Source: an uncultured Porphyromonadaceae bacterium (lineage in GTDB: Bacteria > Bacteroidota > Bacteroidia > Bacteroidales > Muribaculaceae). From it: a stretch of 5,234 nt of DNA. The stretch is from positions 1 through 5,234 of the forward strand of contig CABUTY010000123.1 of the NCBI GenBank assembly GCA_902494595.1, in the 5' to 3' direction. A program made the translations under genes and the position numbers. Shown here one piece after another: positions 1-5,220 of the stretch. Within the stretch, counting starts at the first letter, position 1. Each line of letters opens with the position of its first letter. Under the pieces are notes generated by a model. The model saw only the letters and a list, made by a program, of their open reading frames with translations. It had not been told where the DNA came from and made no database searches.

Positions 1-1
1 C

Positions 2-2407
2 CGTGCCTATGCGTCGTTTGCTTGCCGCAACGATGCCACAGCCCTTTACTTCTCGCGTCCCAATGCCAAAGGGTTCAACAATATAAAGGTAGGGAAAGGC
101 TCCACCCACTTCATGGAGGCTTCCGTGGCGGAGGTCAACAAGTTTCGCAACGTCATGGTCGGCAAGGCTGACTATTGCACAGCCACCGGCAACGCCATAT
201 CGGTAACACGCCAGAACGGCGGCGCCGTAATAGTGATGAAGGGAAGCGGAAGCATCTCCATCGCCAATGGCGGCGGCTACTGCCCTGCCGGTGAATACAC
301 CGACCGCGTTTCCGGCGGCAAGTTCACCGTGACGGCCTCCACAATCTCCGGTAATGTAGGTGCGAGCGGTATCGCCGTCATCTACAATGGCGACCAGCCC
401 ACTCCTCCCACGCCGCCGACTCCCCCGACACCCGGCATAGTAACCATCAAGGGCGACTATAACATAGCCTACAACGGCCCCAAAAACAATATCCATTACT
501 GGGGAGGCTCTTCTCAGACCTCATGGCCTGGTATCCAGATGGTATCGGTGACAGGTTCCGACGGCAACACCTACAAGTGCGCCAAGGTATCCGAGGGCAC
601 CACAGGCGTAATATTCAATCAAGATGGCGCCCAGACCGATGACCTTACATACACCGGCAAATATGTGATGGATGACAATGGCGCCACAACCACCGAGGTC
701 ACCTTCGAATCGGAAGGCCCCGGTCCCACGCCCCCGACTCCCGGCGACTTCACAATCTACTACGACAACTCCGCCACTAACTGGTCGACGCCTCATATCT
801 ATTATTGGGAAGTCGCCGGGATGACATGGCCCGGCGTTGCCCTCTCGAAAGTCAAGGACAACATATGGTCATACACCTTCCCCTCGGATTCTTCGGGACT
901 CAAAGGTATGATCTTCTGCGACGGCAAAAAGGATGGCGGCGACCAGACCGGCGACTATACCACACCGCCTGTCAAGAACCATCTTTACAAAGGACACGGC
1001 AGCAAGGGTAAGGTAGAGGATCTTGGCGAGTATCAGGATATACCCACGCCCGCAAAACCTGTGGTGACAATCGCCCCCAACGGCGGAACATTCAGCTCCA
1101 CACAGCAGGTTACCCTGACAGTGAATCCCTCCACGGCCGCCATCTACTATACCCTCGACGGCAATACCCCGAGCGCATCCAGCACCAAGTACAACGGTGC
1201 CTTGACCCTGAGCAACACCGCCACGGTCAAGGCTATAGGCATAGCTGCCGACGGCACTGCCGGCGAGGTGGTTTCCGCCACATTCACGAAGAGCGATGAC
1301 CCCACGCCTCCCACGCCTCCTACTCCTGGCACTAACCTTATCACCGACTATTATAAGGTGAACCCCAACAATCAGGTAGGTACCTTCAGGACTGTCAATA
1401 TATCGGGACATCCTGCGGTTAACGCCATGACCAACTGGTCGCCGAGCGACCTGATTGCCCAGGGCGTGGCTCGCGACGTGGCCCAGGCTTTCAAAGGTCT
1501 CCACGAGCGTCCTATCGTTGACTCTTACGCACTCTATGCCGCATACGACAACGACAACCTCTACCTCGGCGTTCAGTTCGTTTACACAGTATGGGATCTC
1601 GGCGGGGATGGCAAGCAGCCCGGCGAGTCAAAGCCCTATAAAATGGATGGCCATATGTGCTTCGGTTTCGACCTCGACCCCAACAAGTCGTTCGACGGTT
1701 ATATCAACGGCACCGGTCCTATCTGGAACGATAAACAGAAAGGAGCCAAGTTCAACAATGGCGTTGATGCCGTGCTGATGTGCTCCACGAAGCCCGGTAC
1801 AGGCACACCCGGTTTCTTCATCCCCACGCCTGACGGTCATGCAAGCTATGACGCACCATACTGCAAAGGTCTGCCCAAGAATTTCTATGGTTACACCGAT
1901 GGTCTTCTTTCCTCTATCGACCATATCTGGGGTCTTCCCTTCGGTTCAGAACCCGAGGCACTTACCGGCAACACCGGCTTCGTTGACCTCATCGGCGAGA
2001 TTGACAAGAGCGCCCATACCTTCTATGAGTTCAAGATTCCGCTGAGCGTACTCGGTGTTACCGCCGACTATATCCGACTCAATGGTATCGGCGTGATGTA
2101 TCTCGACAAGTATGGAACGAGCCCCGTGGGCGGTACTCCTTACGACCCCTCTTACTTCGATAATGTCAAGGATGAGTATTCCTATGGCGACAATACATCC
2201 AAGGAGAAAGAGGATGAGGACATCATCACCTACAAACCTGCGAGAATCGGCAAAATGCTCACTACGGGCATCGACTGCATCACCGACACTGCCGACGATG
2301 CTCCCGAGGTATACTTCAACCTCCAGGGTATCCGCGTAGATGAGCCGACTCCCGGCGTTTACATCGTCAAGAAAGGGAACAAGTCTTACAAGAAGGTGGT
2401 ACGCTGA
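2..2407 (+). CDS. Secreted multidomain alpha-amylase (GH13), 3' part: domain C, two CBM26-like modules, Ig-like module, CBM9-like domain, sorting tail
   Basis: Partial at the 5' end: the frame is open from base 2 with no stop, giving 801 visible residues, and the ATG at 113 is internal. Residues 1-131 resemble the beta-sandwich domain C that closes GH13 alpha-amylases (VIVMKGSGSISI, then SGNVGASGIAVIYNGD). The catalytic barrel must therefore lie upstream, and its active-site residues cannot be checked. Next come a PTPPTPPTPPTPG linker (133-145), a first CBM26-like module (about 146-238, IHYWG...SWPGIQM), linker GPGPTPPTPG (239-248), a clearer CBM26 (about 249-346, HIYYWE...MTWPGVAL), a chitobiase C-terminal-type Ig-like module (about 351-430, IYYTLDGNTPS), linker PTPPTPPTPG (434-443), a large CBM9/DOMON-like domain (444-755) and a 46-residue tail ending GVYIVKKGNKSYKKVVR. 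Inferred role: hydrolysis of starch or related alpha-glucans outside the cell, with several modules holding the substrate. The GH13 assignment rests on domain C and the CBMs; the secreted polysaccharide-binding character is firmer. Confidence 0.85.
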   Translation, partial: RAYASFACRNDATALYFSRPNAKGFNNIKVGKGSTHFMEASVAEVNKFRNVMVGKADYCTATGNAISVTRQNGGAVIVMKGSGSISIANGGGYCPAGEYTDRVSGGKFTVTASTISGNVGASGIAVIYNGDQPTPPTPPTPPTPGIVTIKGDYNIAYNGPKNNIHYWGGSSQTSWPGIQMVSVTGSDGNTYKCAKVSEGTTGVIFNQDGAQTDDLTYTGKYVMDDNGATTTEVTFESEGPGPTPPTPGDFTIYYDNSATNWSTPHIYYWEVAGMTWPGVALSKVKDNIWSYTFPSDSSGLKGMIFCDGKKDGGDQTGDYTTPPVKNHLYKGHGSKGKVEDLGEYQDIPTPAKPVVTIAPNGGTFSSTQQVTLTVNPSTAAIYYTLDGNTPSASSTKYNGALTLSNTATVKAIGIAADGTAGEVVSATFTKSDDPTPPTPPTPGTNLITDYYKVNPNNQVGTFRTVNISGHPAVNAMTNWSPSDLIAQGVARDVAQAFKGLHERPIVDSYALYAAYDNDNLYLGVQFVYTVWDLGGDGKQPGESKPYKMDGHMCFGFDLDPNKSFDGYINGTGPIWNDKQKGAKFNNGVDAVLMCSTKPGTGTPGFFIPTPDGHASYDAPYCKGLPKNFYGYTDGLLSSIDHIWGLPFGSEPEALTGNTGFVDLIGEIDKSAHTFYEFKIPLSVLGVTADYIRLNGIGVMYLDKYGTSPVGGTPYDPSYFDNVKDEYSYGDNTSKEKEDEDIITYKPARIGKMLTTGIDCITDTADDAPEVYFNLQGIRVDEPTPGVYIVKKGNKSYKKVVR
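437..715 (+). other. CBM26-like starch-binding module 1 of the amylase
   Basis: About 93 residues between two PT linkers. It has the pattern seen in family 26 starch-binding modules: an aromatic strand (NNIHYWGG), a W-P-G turn (TSWPGIQM), a central strand block (YKCAKV) and a G-V-I-F-N-Q strand followed by an acidic/Gln turn (GAQTDDL). Tyr, Trp and Gln at comparable places bind malto-oligosaccharides in characterised CBM26 proteins; equivalence here is inferred by eye. It is more diverged than the second module, so this is an old duplication rather than a recent tandem copy. Confidence 0.6.
746..1040 (+). other. CBM26 starch-binding module 2 of the amylase
   Basis: Starts DFTIYYDNSATNW directly after the GPGPTPPTPG linker. 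It contains HIYYWEVAG, MTWPGVAL, DNIWSYTFP, then KGMIFCDGKKDGGDQTGDYT, a near-textbook layout for a CBM26 module: aromatic strand, WPG turn, W-x-Y-x-F strand, and a G-x-I-F strand followed by a DQT loop. Expected role is binding of alpha-1,4-glucan chains. Boundaries are approximate; the C-terminal end near GEYQDIPTPAKP is set by the start of the next module. Confidence 0.75.
1052..1300 (+). other. Chitobiase/beta-hexosaminidase C-terminal-type Ig-like module in the amylase
   Basis: Residues about 351-433 read KPVVTIAPNGGTFSSTQQVTL, then STAAIYYTLDGNTPS, ASSTKYNGALTL, ATVKAIGIAADG and VSATF. This is the CHB_HEX_C_1 pattern (P-x-G-G-x-[YF], IYYTxDGxTPx, tY.gpitl, tvkAia). In other enzymes this small beta-sandwich acts mainly as a spacer or accessory module. 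Here it separates the starch-binding modules from the large C-terminal domain. Confidence 0.75.
1331..2266 (+). other. CBM9/DOMON-like C-terminal domain of the amylase
   Basis: About 312 residues (444-755). By eye it follows the CBM9/DOMON-like beta-sandwich logic: YALYAAYDNDNLYLGVQF (the 'xYaAydddnLYla' strand), DGHMCFGFDLDP (a 'veifiD' strand), FYEFKIPLSVLGV (a 'yEfaIPls' strand) and LNGIGVMYLD. It is longer than a minimal CBM9 of about 180-200 residues, with inserts around 1750-1960. Such domains bind sugars or other ligands at the cell surface in known cases; the ligand here is unknown. Family assignment is tentative. Confidence 0.5.
2267..2404 (+). other. C-terminal sorting-type tail of the amylase
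   Basis: The last 46 residues start GIDCITDTADDAPEVYFNLQG, continue IRVDEPTPGVYIVKKGN and end SYKKVVR. The pattern 'evYnLqGirv...pgvYIvkkGnk..KkvV' is widespread at the C-termini of secreted Bacteroidales proteins and resembles the type A sorting signal of the type IX secretion system: a short beta-sandwich with a conserved G-x-Y and a basic end. Whether this organism uses it for type IX export cannot be told from the window. Confidence 0.6.
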
Positions 2408-2429
2408 TACCACTCACCTCACTGATACA

Positions 2430-2459
2430 AAGCCGGCCCGTGAAATCGCGGGCCGGCTT
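2430..2459. terminator. Two-way intrinsic terminator between convergent genes
   Basis: An 11-bp perfect stem, of which nine pairs are G:C or C:G, with an 8-base loop (2441-2448): the arm AAGCCGGCCCG pairs with CGGGCCGGCTT. It lies 22 bases after the amylase stop and 31 bases after the end of the convergent FNT gene. The T runs are short on both sides (TTCATTT on +, TTTGT on -), so it can stop transcription from either direction, although the weak U-tract makes + strand efficiency uncertain. Confidence 0.85.
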
Positions 2460-2490
2460 CATTTAGATTGCGCTCTTAATCTGTGTGGAT

Positions 2491-3117
2491 TTATGAATTT
2501 GCGGTTGATGCCGCTTTCCTCGTTTCGGGTGCCGGGTCAGGGAGGAAACCGGGGATGAGGCGAGGAAGATTGCAGCCGGCGTAATTGCCCGCCACCGTCA
2601 CCAGGTATATGGGCAGTATGTCGATGATACCCATCCCGTTTACTATTCCTGCCGTCCAGTAGGCAATGTCGGCCACGCAGTGGGGAAACCCGCAGAGTAT
2701 GAAGGCCGGCACCCCGAAAAGAAGCGGCCACCAGTTGCCTTGCCGCCCGAACTGTACCGCCGTGGTCATGATAAAACCGCAGAATCCCGAGAGGAGGAAA
2801 AGTTTCCATACAGGAGTTATCATGCGTTTGGCAGTTATCTCGCCGGCGGCCTCCGCCATCTCGGGAGTGAGGGTGACAAGCGTCACCATGGCCACCCCGG
2901 CGATGTTCAGAAGAAGCACAGGTATCAGCCTGAGTATCATTCTTCCGCTCCAGAAGCCGCTCTTGCCGGTGAAGAGGTCGATCTTCCAGCATACCACTCC
3001 CAACAGTCCGAAGGCGAACATCACCGCCCCCACCACGCCTCCGGTCTTCAGATACAGCGTGCCGGCTATACCTATCAGTATGCCGGCTATCAATGGCGAG
3101 AATATCTTACTTTTCAT
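2491..3117 (-). CDS. Formate/nitrite transporter (FNT) family membrane protein, short form
   Basis: 208 residues from the chosen start MKSKIFSPL. About six hydrophobic segments fit the FNT aquaporin-like fold: roughly residues 6-23, 28-45, 62-83, 104-121, 130-147 and 160-183. Family-type landmarks are LYLKTGGVVGAVMFAFGLL, then KIDLFTGKSGF (compare ELFT in FocA), the central-histidine segment LCGFPHCVADIAYW (His146; compare GFEHSIANM in FocA) and AGNYAGCN where FNT proteins have GN-x-x-GG. FNT channels move small monovalent anions or their acids, such as formate, nitrite or hydrosulfide, across the inner membrane; the substrate here is not predictable. It is shorter than FocA (about 285 residues). 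An ATG 15 bases earlier (3132) is an alternative start; 3117 was preferred because it gives a compact N-terminus. Neither start has a clear Shine-Dalgarno. The start overlaps the end of the NlpC/P60 gene by 11 bases, suggesting translational coupling. Confidence 0.75.
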   Translation of the reverse strand: MKSKIFSPLIAGILIGIAGTLYLKTGGVVGAVMFAFGLLGVVCWKIDLFTGKSGFWSGRMILRLIPVLLLNIAGVAMVTLVTLTPEMAEAAGEITAKRMITPVWKLFLLSGFCGFIMTTAVQFGRQGNWWPLLFGVPAFILCGFPHCVADIAYWTAGIVNGMGIIDILPIYLVTVAGNYAGCNLPRLIPGFLPDPAPETRKAASTANS

Positions 3118-3649
3118 GTGTGGCGAGGTCATTGACGGGTTCAGGTATCCTGCCGAACATCCTGAACTTCTGCTGATAATAAGGATTGTTGAATTTGCTT
3201 ACCACTACCCCCTTTGAGCTTGATGCATGAATGAAGCTGTCATTGTCCATGACAATGCCCACATGCGATACTTTCAAGGGATCCTTGCCTGTAGCAAAAA
3301 ACACGAGGTCGCCCATGGCCACCTCTTCGGCCGAAAGGGAGTCGCAGAATTCGGCCTGTTTCGCAGAGTTGCGCGGCAACTTGCGGCCAGTGACATCCAG
3401 ATATACCTGCATCACCATACCCGAACAGTCCACTCCCTTTCCCTTTTCCACTCCGGCATACTTGTAGGGCGTCCCCACCCAGGTGAGAGCCTCGTCTATG
3501 ATCTTGCGCTGGTTCCCGGTGCCGTGGCCGACATGGATCGTATTGTCGACGGTGACCTTCTCCGTTGGCGTGGCCTTTCTGCCCGTATGGCATGACGCCA
3601 TCACGATACCAAGTACCGCTATCACCACGATTTGTAGACGTTTTGTCAT
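3107..3649 (-). CDS. NlpC/P60 family (C40) cell-wall peptidase lipoprotein
   Basis: 180 residues. The N-terminus MTKRLQIVVIAVLGIVMASC is a lipoprotein signal: basic n-region, hydrophobic core, lipobox MAS-Cys20. There is no acidic residue just after the cysteine (HTGRK), so it lacks the usual Bacteroidetes surface-export signal and probably faces the periplasm. The C40 domain spans about 48-170: ALTWVGTPYKYAG, then catalytic Cys75 in GVDCSGMVMQVY, His129 in KVSHVGIVMD and third polar residue His141 in FIHASSSKGV. RNSAKQ and MGDLVFF are further family signatures, and all catalytic positions are present. Such enzymes cut within peptidoglycan stem peptides, typically D-Glu/mDAP-type bonds, in remodelling or recycling; the precise bond is not predictable. 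It is first in a two-gene unit with the FNT gene and read from the promoter at 3683-3713. Confidence 0.9.
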   Translation of the reverse strand: MTKRLQIVVIAVLGIVMASCHTGRKATPTEKVTVDNTIHVGHGTGNQRKIIDEALTWVGTPYKYAGVEKGKGVDCSGMVMQVYLDVTGRKLPRNSAKQAEFCDSLSAEEVAMGDLVFFATGKDPLKVSHVGIVMDNDSFIHASSSKGVVVSKFNNPYYQQKFRMFGRIPEPVNDLATHEK

Positions 3650-3682
3650 CGTTGTCTAATGAATTGATTTTTCTTCAATTTA

Positions 3683-3713
3683 CAAAATTATAACTTTTAT
3701 TGTCAATATCCAA
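3683..3713 (-). promoter_or_regulatory. Bacteroidetes-type promoter for the NlpC/P60-FNT unit
   Basis: On the - strand a TTG (3713-3711) is followed after exactly 20 bases by TAATTTTG (3690-3683). This matches the Bacteroidetes primary sigma factor consensus TTG-N19-21-TAnnTTTG at every fixed position. Transcription would begin about 3676, leaving a leader of roughly 27 bases before the ATG at 3649. No strong Shine-Dalgarno is seen in that leader, as is common in this phylum. Confidence 0.7.
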
Positions 3714-3781
3714 CACTCCCGCCCTTCCCGCTCCGACTTTTTATTCCCGAAAATGTTTATCATTATAGTATGGAAACAAAG

Positions 3782-3802
3782 TAAATGTGCATTTAATCTT
3801 TG
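3782..3802 (+). promoter_or_regulatory. Possible promoter and dyad upstream of the potassium channel gene
   Basis: AATCTTTG (3795-3802) matches the Bacteroidetes -7 consensus TAnnTTTG with one mismatch. No proper TTG is found 19-21 bases upstream (only TGG at 3771-3773). Just before it, TAAATG and CATTTA form a 6-bp dyad with a 2-base spacer (3782-3795) that could bind a regulator or be chance in AT-rich DNA. If used, transcripts would begin inside the palindrome that follows. Confidence 0.3.
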
Positions 3803-3826
3803 TAGGGACGCGCCATGGCGCGTCCC
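3802..3826 (+). repeat. REP-like element: GTAG followed by a perfect palindrome
   Basis: GTAG at 3802-3805 leads into a perfect 22-base palindrome at 3805-3826 (left arm GGGACGCGCCA, centred between 3815 and 3816). A conserved GTAG/GGAG tetranucleotide next to a GC-rich palindrome is the defining layout of REP sequences mobilised by RAYT (Y1 tyrosine) transposases. It is much richer in GC than the surrounding AT-rich spacer, which suggests insertion. It sits 65 bases before the channel start codon and, if transcribed, would fold into a strong hairpin in the leader. The identity as a dispersed repeat is inferred from a single copy. Confidence 0.6.
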
Positions 3827-3890
3827 AAAGCACAGCATCCTCATAATGTATAAATACTTTCTGTTTAACCTATAAAAAGAGATAGAAATT

Positions 3891-4901
3891 ATGGGAAAAG
3901 AATACCGCAAAATTGAATATCAGCTTACATATGAGCTCACCCACTGCCCCGATGCGTTGAAGCGTTTCTTCAACTATGTTTCCAACATACGGCCAATCAT
4001 ATGGATATGTATGTATCTTACGGCGATGCCGTTGTTCGCGCTGTTCTATTATCTGATACCGCTCGACAGCTGGCGGATACCTGAGGGTGGGGGCACGAGC
4101 TACTGGTCGTGGCTCTATTACAGTATCGTTACCATCACCACACTGGGATTCGGCGACTATACCCCGGCGCATGGCTGGGCCCAGGTGGTCACAGCCGTGG
4201 AAGTGGTGTCCGGTCTCTCCATATTCGGTTTCTTCCTTAACGCCGTGGGAGCCATGCGCTCGGCAATCGACGTCACTTCAGCCATGGACAGAGAGCGCCA
4301 GAAGCATAAAGACCTCGAACGCGACAAGCTGCTCAAAAACATACCCATGCTGCTTCACCGCCTCAACCGTTTTCTCGCCTACTGCTATGCCGTGACCACA
4401 CCCCACGACAAACGCTCGGCTGGCGATGTATCGTACAATCCCGACTTTTCATTCCGCGACATGCGCGACATGTATCTTCCCGGAGGACTCCCTTTCGACA
4501 CTTCCGGCAACGATGCTGTGGATATGCTCCTCAGATCGGCACGCGAGACAACCATACTCCTCGACACTATACAGAACCGTATAGACCTCAGCATATGGCC
4601 CGCTCTGCTGGAAGACTCCTTCTCGTTCGTGGCTAACACGCAGCTTCTCAATCCACAGGATTCCATACTGTTGCATCCCGACAGAATCATAGGATGCAAG
4701 GATACCGTGGCGTGCGCACAGGCCAAACAGGAAATAGCGCAAAAGATAGAGGTATGGACCGGACCAGCCCAGGCTACCGACGGCAATCCGCTGAACCCCG
4801 TGGTGGAACTCTATCTATACATAAAATCGAATGCCGACATAGCACTACGCATCGAAACCGAAGTGACGCGCATAGCTTCTGATAACGGCGGAGAACAATG
4901 A
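3891..4901 (+). CDS. Two-TM potassium channel family protein with long cytoplasmic C-terminal domain
   Basis: 336 residues. TM1 is about 34-56 (IIWICMYLTAMPLFALFYYL). The pore helix and selectivity filter are at 73-92 (SWLYYSIVTITTLGFGDYTP): TTLGFGD, residues 83-89, is a K+ filter of the GFGD type. TM2 is about 97-124 and contains GLSIFGFFLNAVGAM, with small residues suited to a gating hinge. This is the Ion_trans_2 pore layout, expected to work as a tetramer passing K+ across the inner membrane. After TM2 comes a charged, probably helical stretch (127-150, DRERQKHKDLERDK), then about 180 residues to the C-terminus that I do not recognise. No GxGxxG Rossmann motif of an RCK/TrkA-N domain is visible. 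The start follows a purine-rich AAAAAGAGATAG about 10 bases upstream. It is monocistronic as far as seen and divergent from the NlpC/P60 unit. Confidence 0.88.
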   Translation: MGKEYRKIEYQLTYELTHCPDALKRFFNYVSNIRPIIWICMYLTAMPLFALFYYLIPLDSWRIPEGGGTSYWSWLYYSIVTITTLGFGDYTPAHGWAQVVTAVEVVSGLSIFGFFLNAVGAMRSAIDVTSAMDRERQKHKDLERDKLLKNIPMLLHRLNRFLAYCYAVTTPHDKRSAGDVSYNPDFSFRDMRDMYLPGGLPFDTSGNDAVDMLLRSARETTILLDTIQNRIDLSIWPALLEDSFSFVANTQLLNPQDSILLHPDRIIGCKDTVACAQAKQEIAQKIEVWTGPAQATDGNPLNPVVELYLYIKSNADIALRIETEVTRIASDNGGEQ

Positions 4902-4938
4902 CAGTATTAAAACTTAGTTAAATTTAACAATTAATGTT

Positions 4939-4965
4939 AAGTGAAGTAATATATTCCACTTTTTT
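4939..4965 (+). terminator. Weak candidate terminator after the channel gene
   Basis: AAGTGAA (4939-4945) pairs with TTCCACTT (4954-4961) with one bulged C and an 8-base loop, followed by a T run to 4965 and further T-rich sequence. The stem is short and poor in GC. It is the only hairpin with a T run within 100 bases of the channel stop at 4901. An overlapping AT-only hairpin (TTAACA/TGTTAA, 4924-4940) adds little stability. Confidence 0.35.
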
Positions 4966-4969
4966 CCTT

Positions 4970-4980
4970 TTACTTTGCAG
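4970..4980 (+). promoter_or_regulatory. Possible Bacteroidetes -7 element for a gene beyond the window
   Basis: TTACTTTGCAG has the TTTGC core typical of Bacteroidetes -7 boxes and differs from TAnnTTTG at one position. No TTG lies at the proper distance upstream; the region there is T-rich. No gene follows within the window, but the purine-rich end (AGAGAGAGAAAG, 5218-5229) looks like the approach to a start codon just past 5234. Confidence 0.35.
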
Positions 4981-4991
4981 ATACAGAGGAT

Positions 4992-5030
4992 GATATATCC
5001 GGCAATAACCCAAGAGCCGGAGGCTATATC
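4992..5030 (+). promoter_or_regulatory. Bulged hairpin next to the MITE-like insertion
   Basis: GATATA-TCCGGC (4992-5003) pairs with GCCGGA-(bulge GGC)-TATATC (5016-5030): 12 base pairs, a 3-base bulge and a 12-base loop (5004-5015). No T run follows, so it is not a standard terminator. It lies just downstream of the possible promoter and would be in the 5' leader of the next gene, where it could affect mRNA stability or translation. Its last base is the first base of the CTAAGA repeat that flanks the inserted element. Confidence 0.5.
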
Positions 5031-5035
5031 TAAGA
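5030..5035 (+). repeat. Target-site duplication, left copy (CTAAGA)
   Basis: CTAAGA lies directly against the left inverted repeat and recurs at 5215-5220. The following bases differ (A on the left, G on the right), which limits the repeat to six. Confidence 0.65.
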
Positions 5036-5213
5036 AACTGTTTAAATTTATGAGCCAATGATTTTGCGAAGATTTTTGTGGGATTTCCGCAAGTTGAGGA
5101 GGGAGCGATGCGGGCATCGTGACCGACGAAACTTAGCGGAAAGCACCAAAAAGATTCTTAAAAGCATGGCTTCATAAAGTATAATAAAAATTTACAGATA
5201 TATTTAAACAGTT
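5036..5213. mobile_element. MITE-like non-autonomous transposon, near-palindromic, about 178 bp
   Basis: The ends are perfect 12-bp inverted repeats: AACTGTTTAAAT at 5036-5047 and ATTTAAACAGTT at 5202-5213. The element is flanked by the direct repeat CTAAGA at 5030-5035 and 5215-5220, a probable 6-bp target-site duplication (5 bp if the unmatched A5035/G5214 are counted as element ends). The two halves (5036-5111 and 5114-5213) are imperfect reverse complements along their whole length, apart from a 24-base AT-rich insert in the right half (5178-5201). Matching blocks include TTATGA/TTCATAA, TTTCCGC/GCGGAAA and AAGTT/AACTT. The centre is CGATGC-GG-GCATCG (5106-5119). No coding sequence fits inside, so a transposase must act in trans. 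The parent IS family is not identified. Confidence 0.8.
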
Positions 5214-5214
5214 G

Positions 5215-5220
5215 CTAAGA
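5215..5220 (+). repeat. Target-site duplication, right copy (CTAAGA)
   Basis: Second copy of the 6-base direct repeat, separated from the right inverted repeat by a single G (5214). Removing the element plus one copy would restore a run reading CTATATCTAAGAGAGAG. Confidence 0.65.

Noticed and set aside
113..115. ATG at 113 as the true start of the amylase gene
   Set aside because: The frame is open to base 2 and the 37 preceding residues (RAYASFACRNDATALYFSRP onward) continue the domain C fold, so the gene starts upstream of the window.
398..436. PT-rich repeat as a possible tandem DNA repeat or slippage tract
   Set aside because: The PTPPTPPTPPTPG repeat uses varied synonymous codons and recurs as linkers at 716-745 and 1301-1330; it is a protein linker, not a DNA repeat element.
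869..1504. Long open frame on the - strand inside the amylase gene (and another at 1946-2413)
   Set aside because: They are antisense to a well-supported multidomain coding frame, have low-complexity composition typical of shadow frames and no recognisable domain.
2666..3217. + strand open frames (2666-3217 and 2680-3135) opposite the FNT gene
   Set aside because: The - strand frame has clear membrane segments and FNT motifs; the opposite frames show no domain and read as reverse-strand shadows.
3227..3595. + strand open frame opposite the NlpC/P60 gene
   Set aside because: The - strand product has a lipobox and a complete C40 catalytic set; the + frame has no family signature.
4924..4940. 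TTAACA/TGTTAA hairpin as a terminator or operator
   Set aside because: Six A/T-rich pairs with a 5-base loop in AT-rich DNA are expected by chance, and no T run follows directly.
4914..5117. 67-residue - strand open frame after the channel gene
   Set aside because: It crosses the boundary of the inserted element and includes its palindromic half, with no domain and no translation signal; a chance frame.
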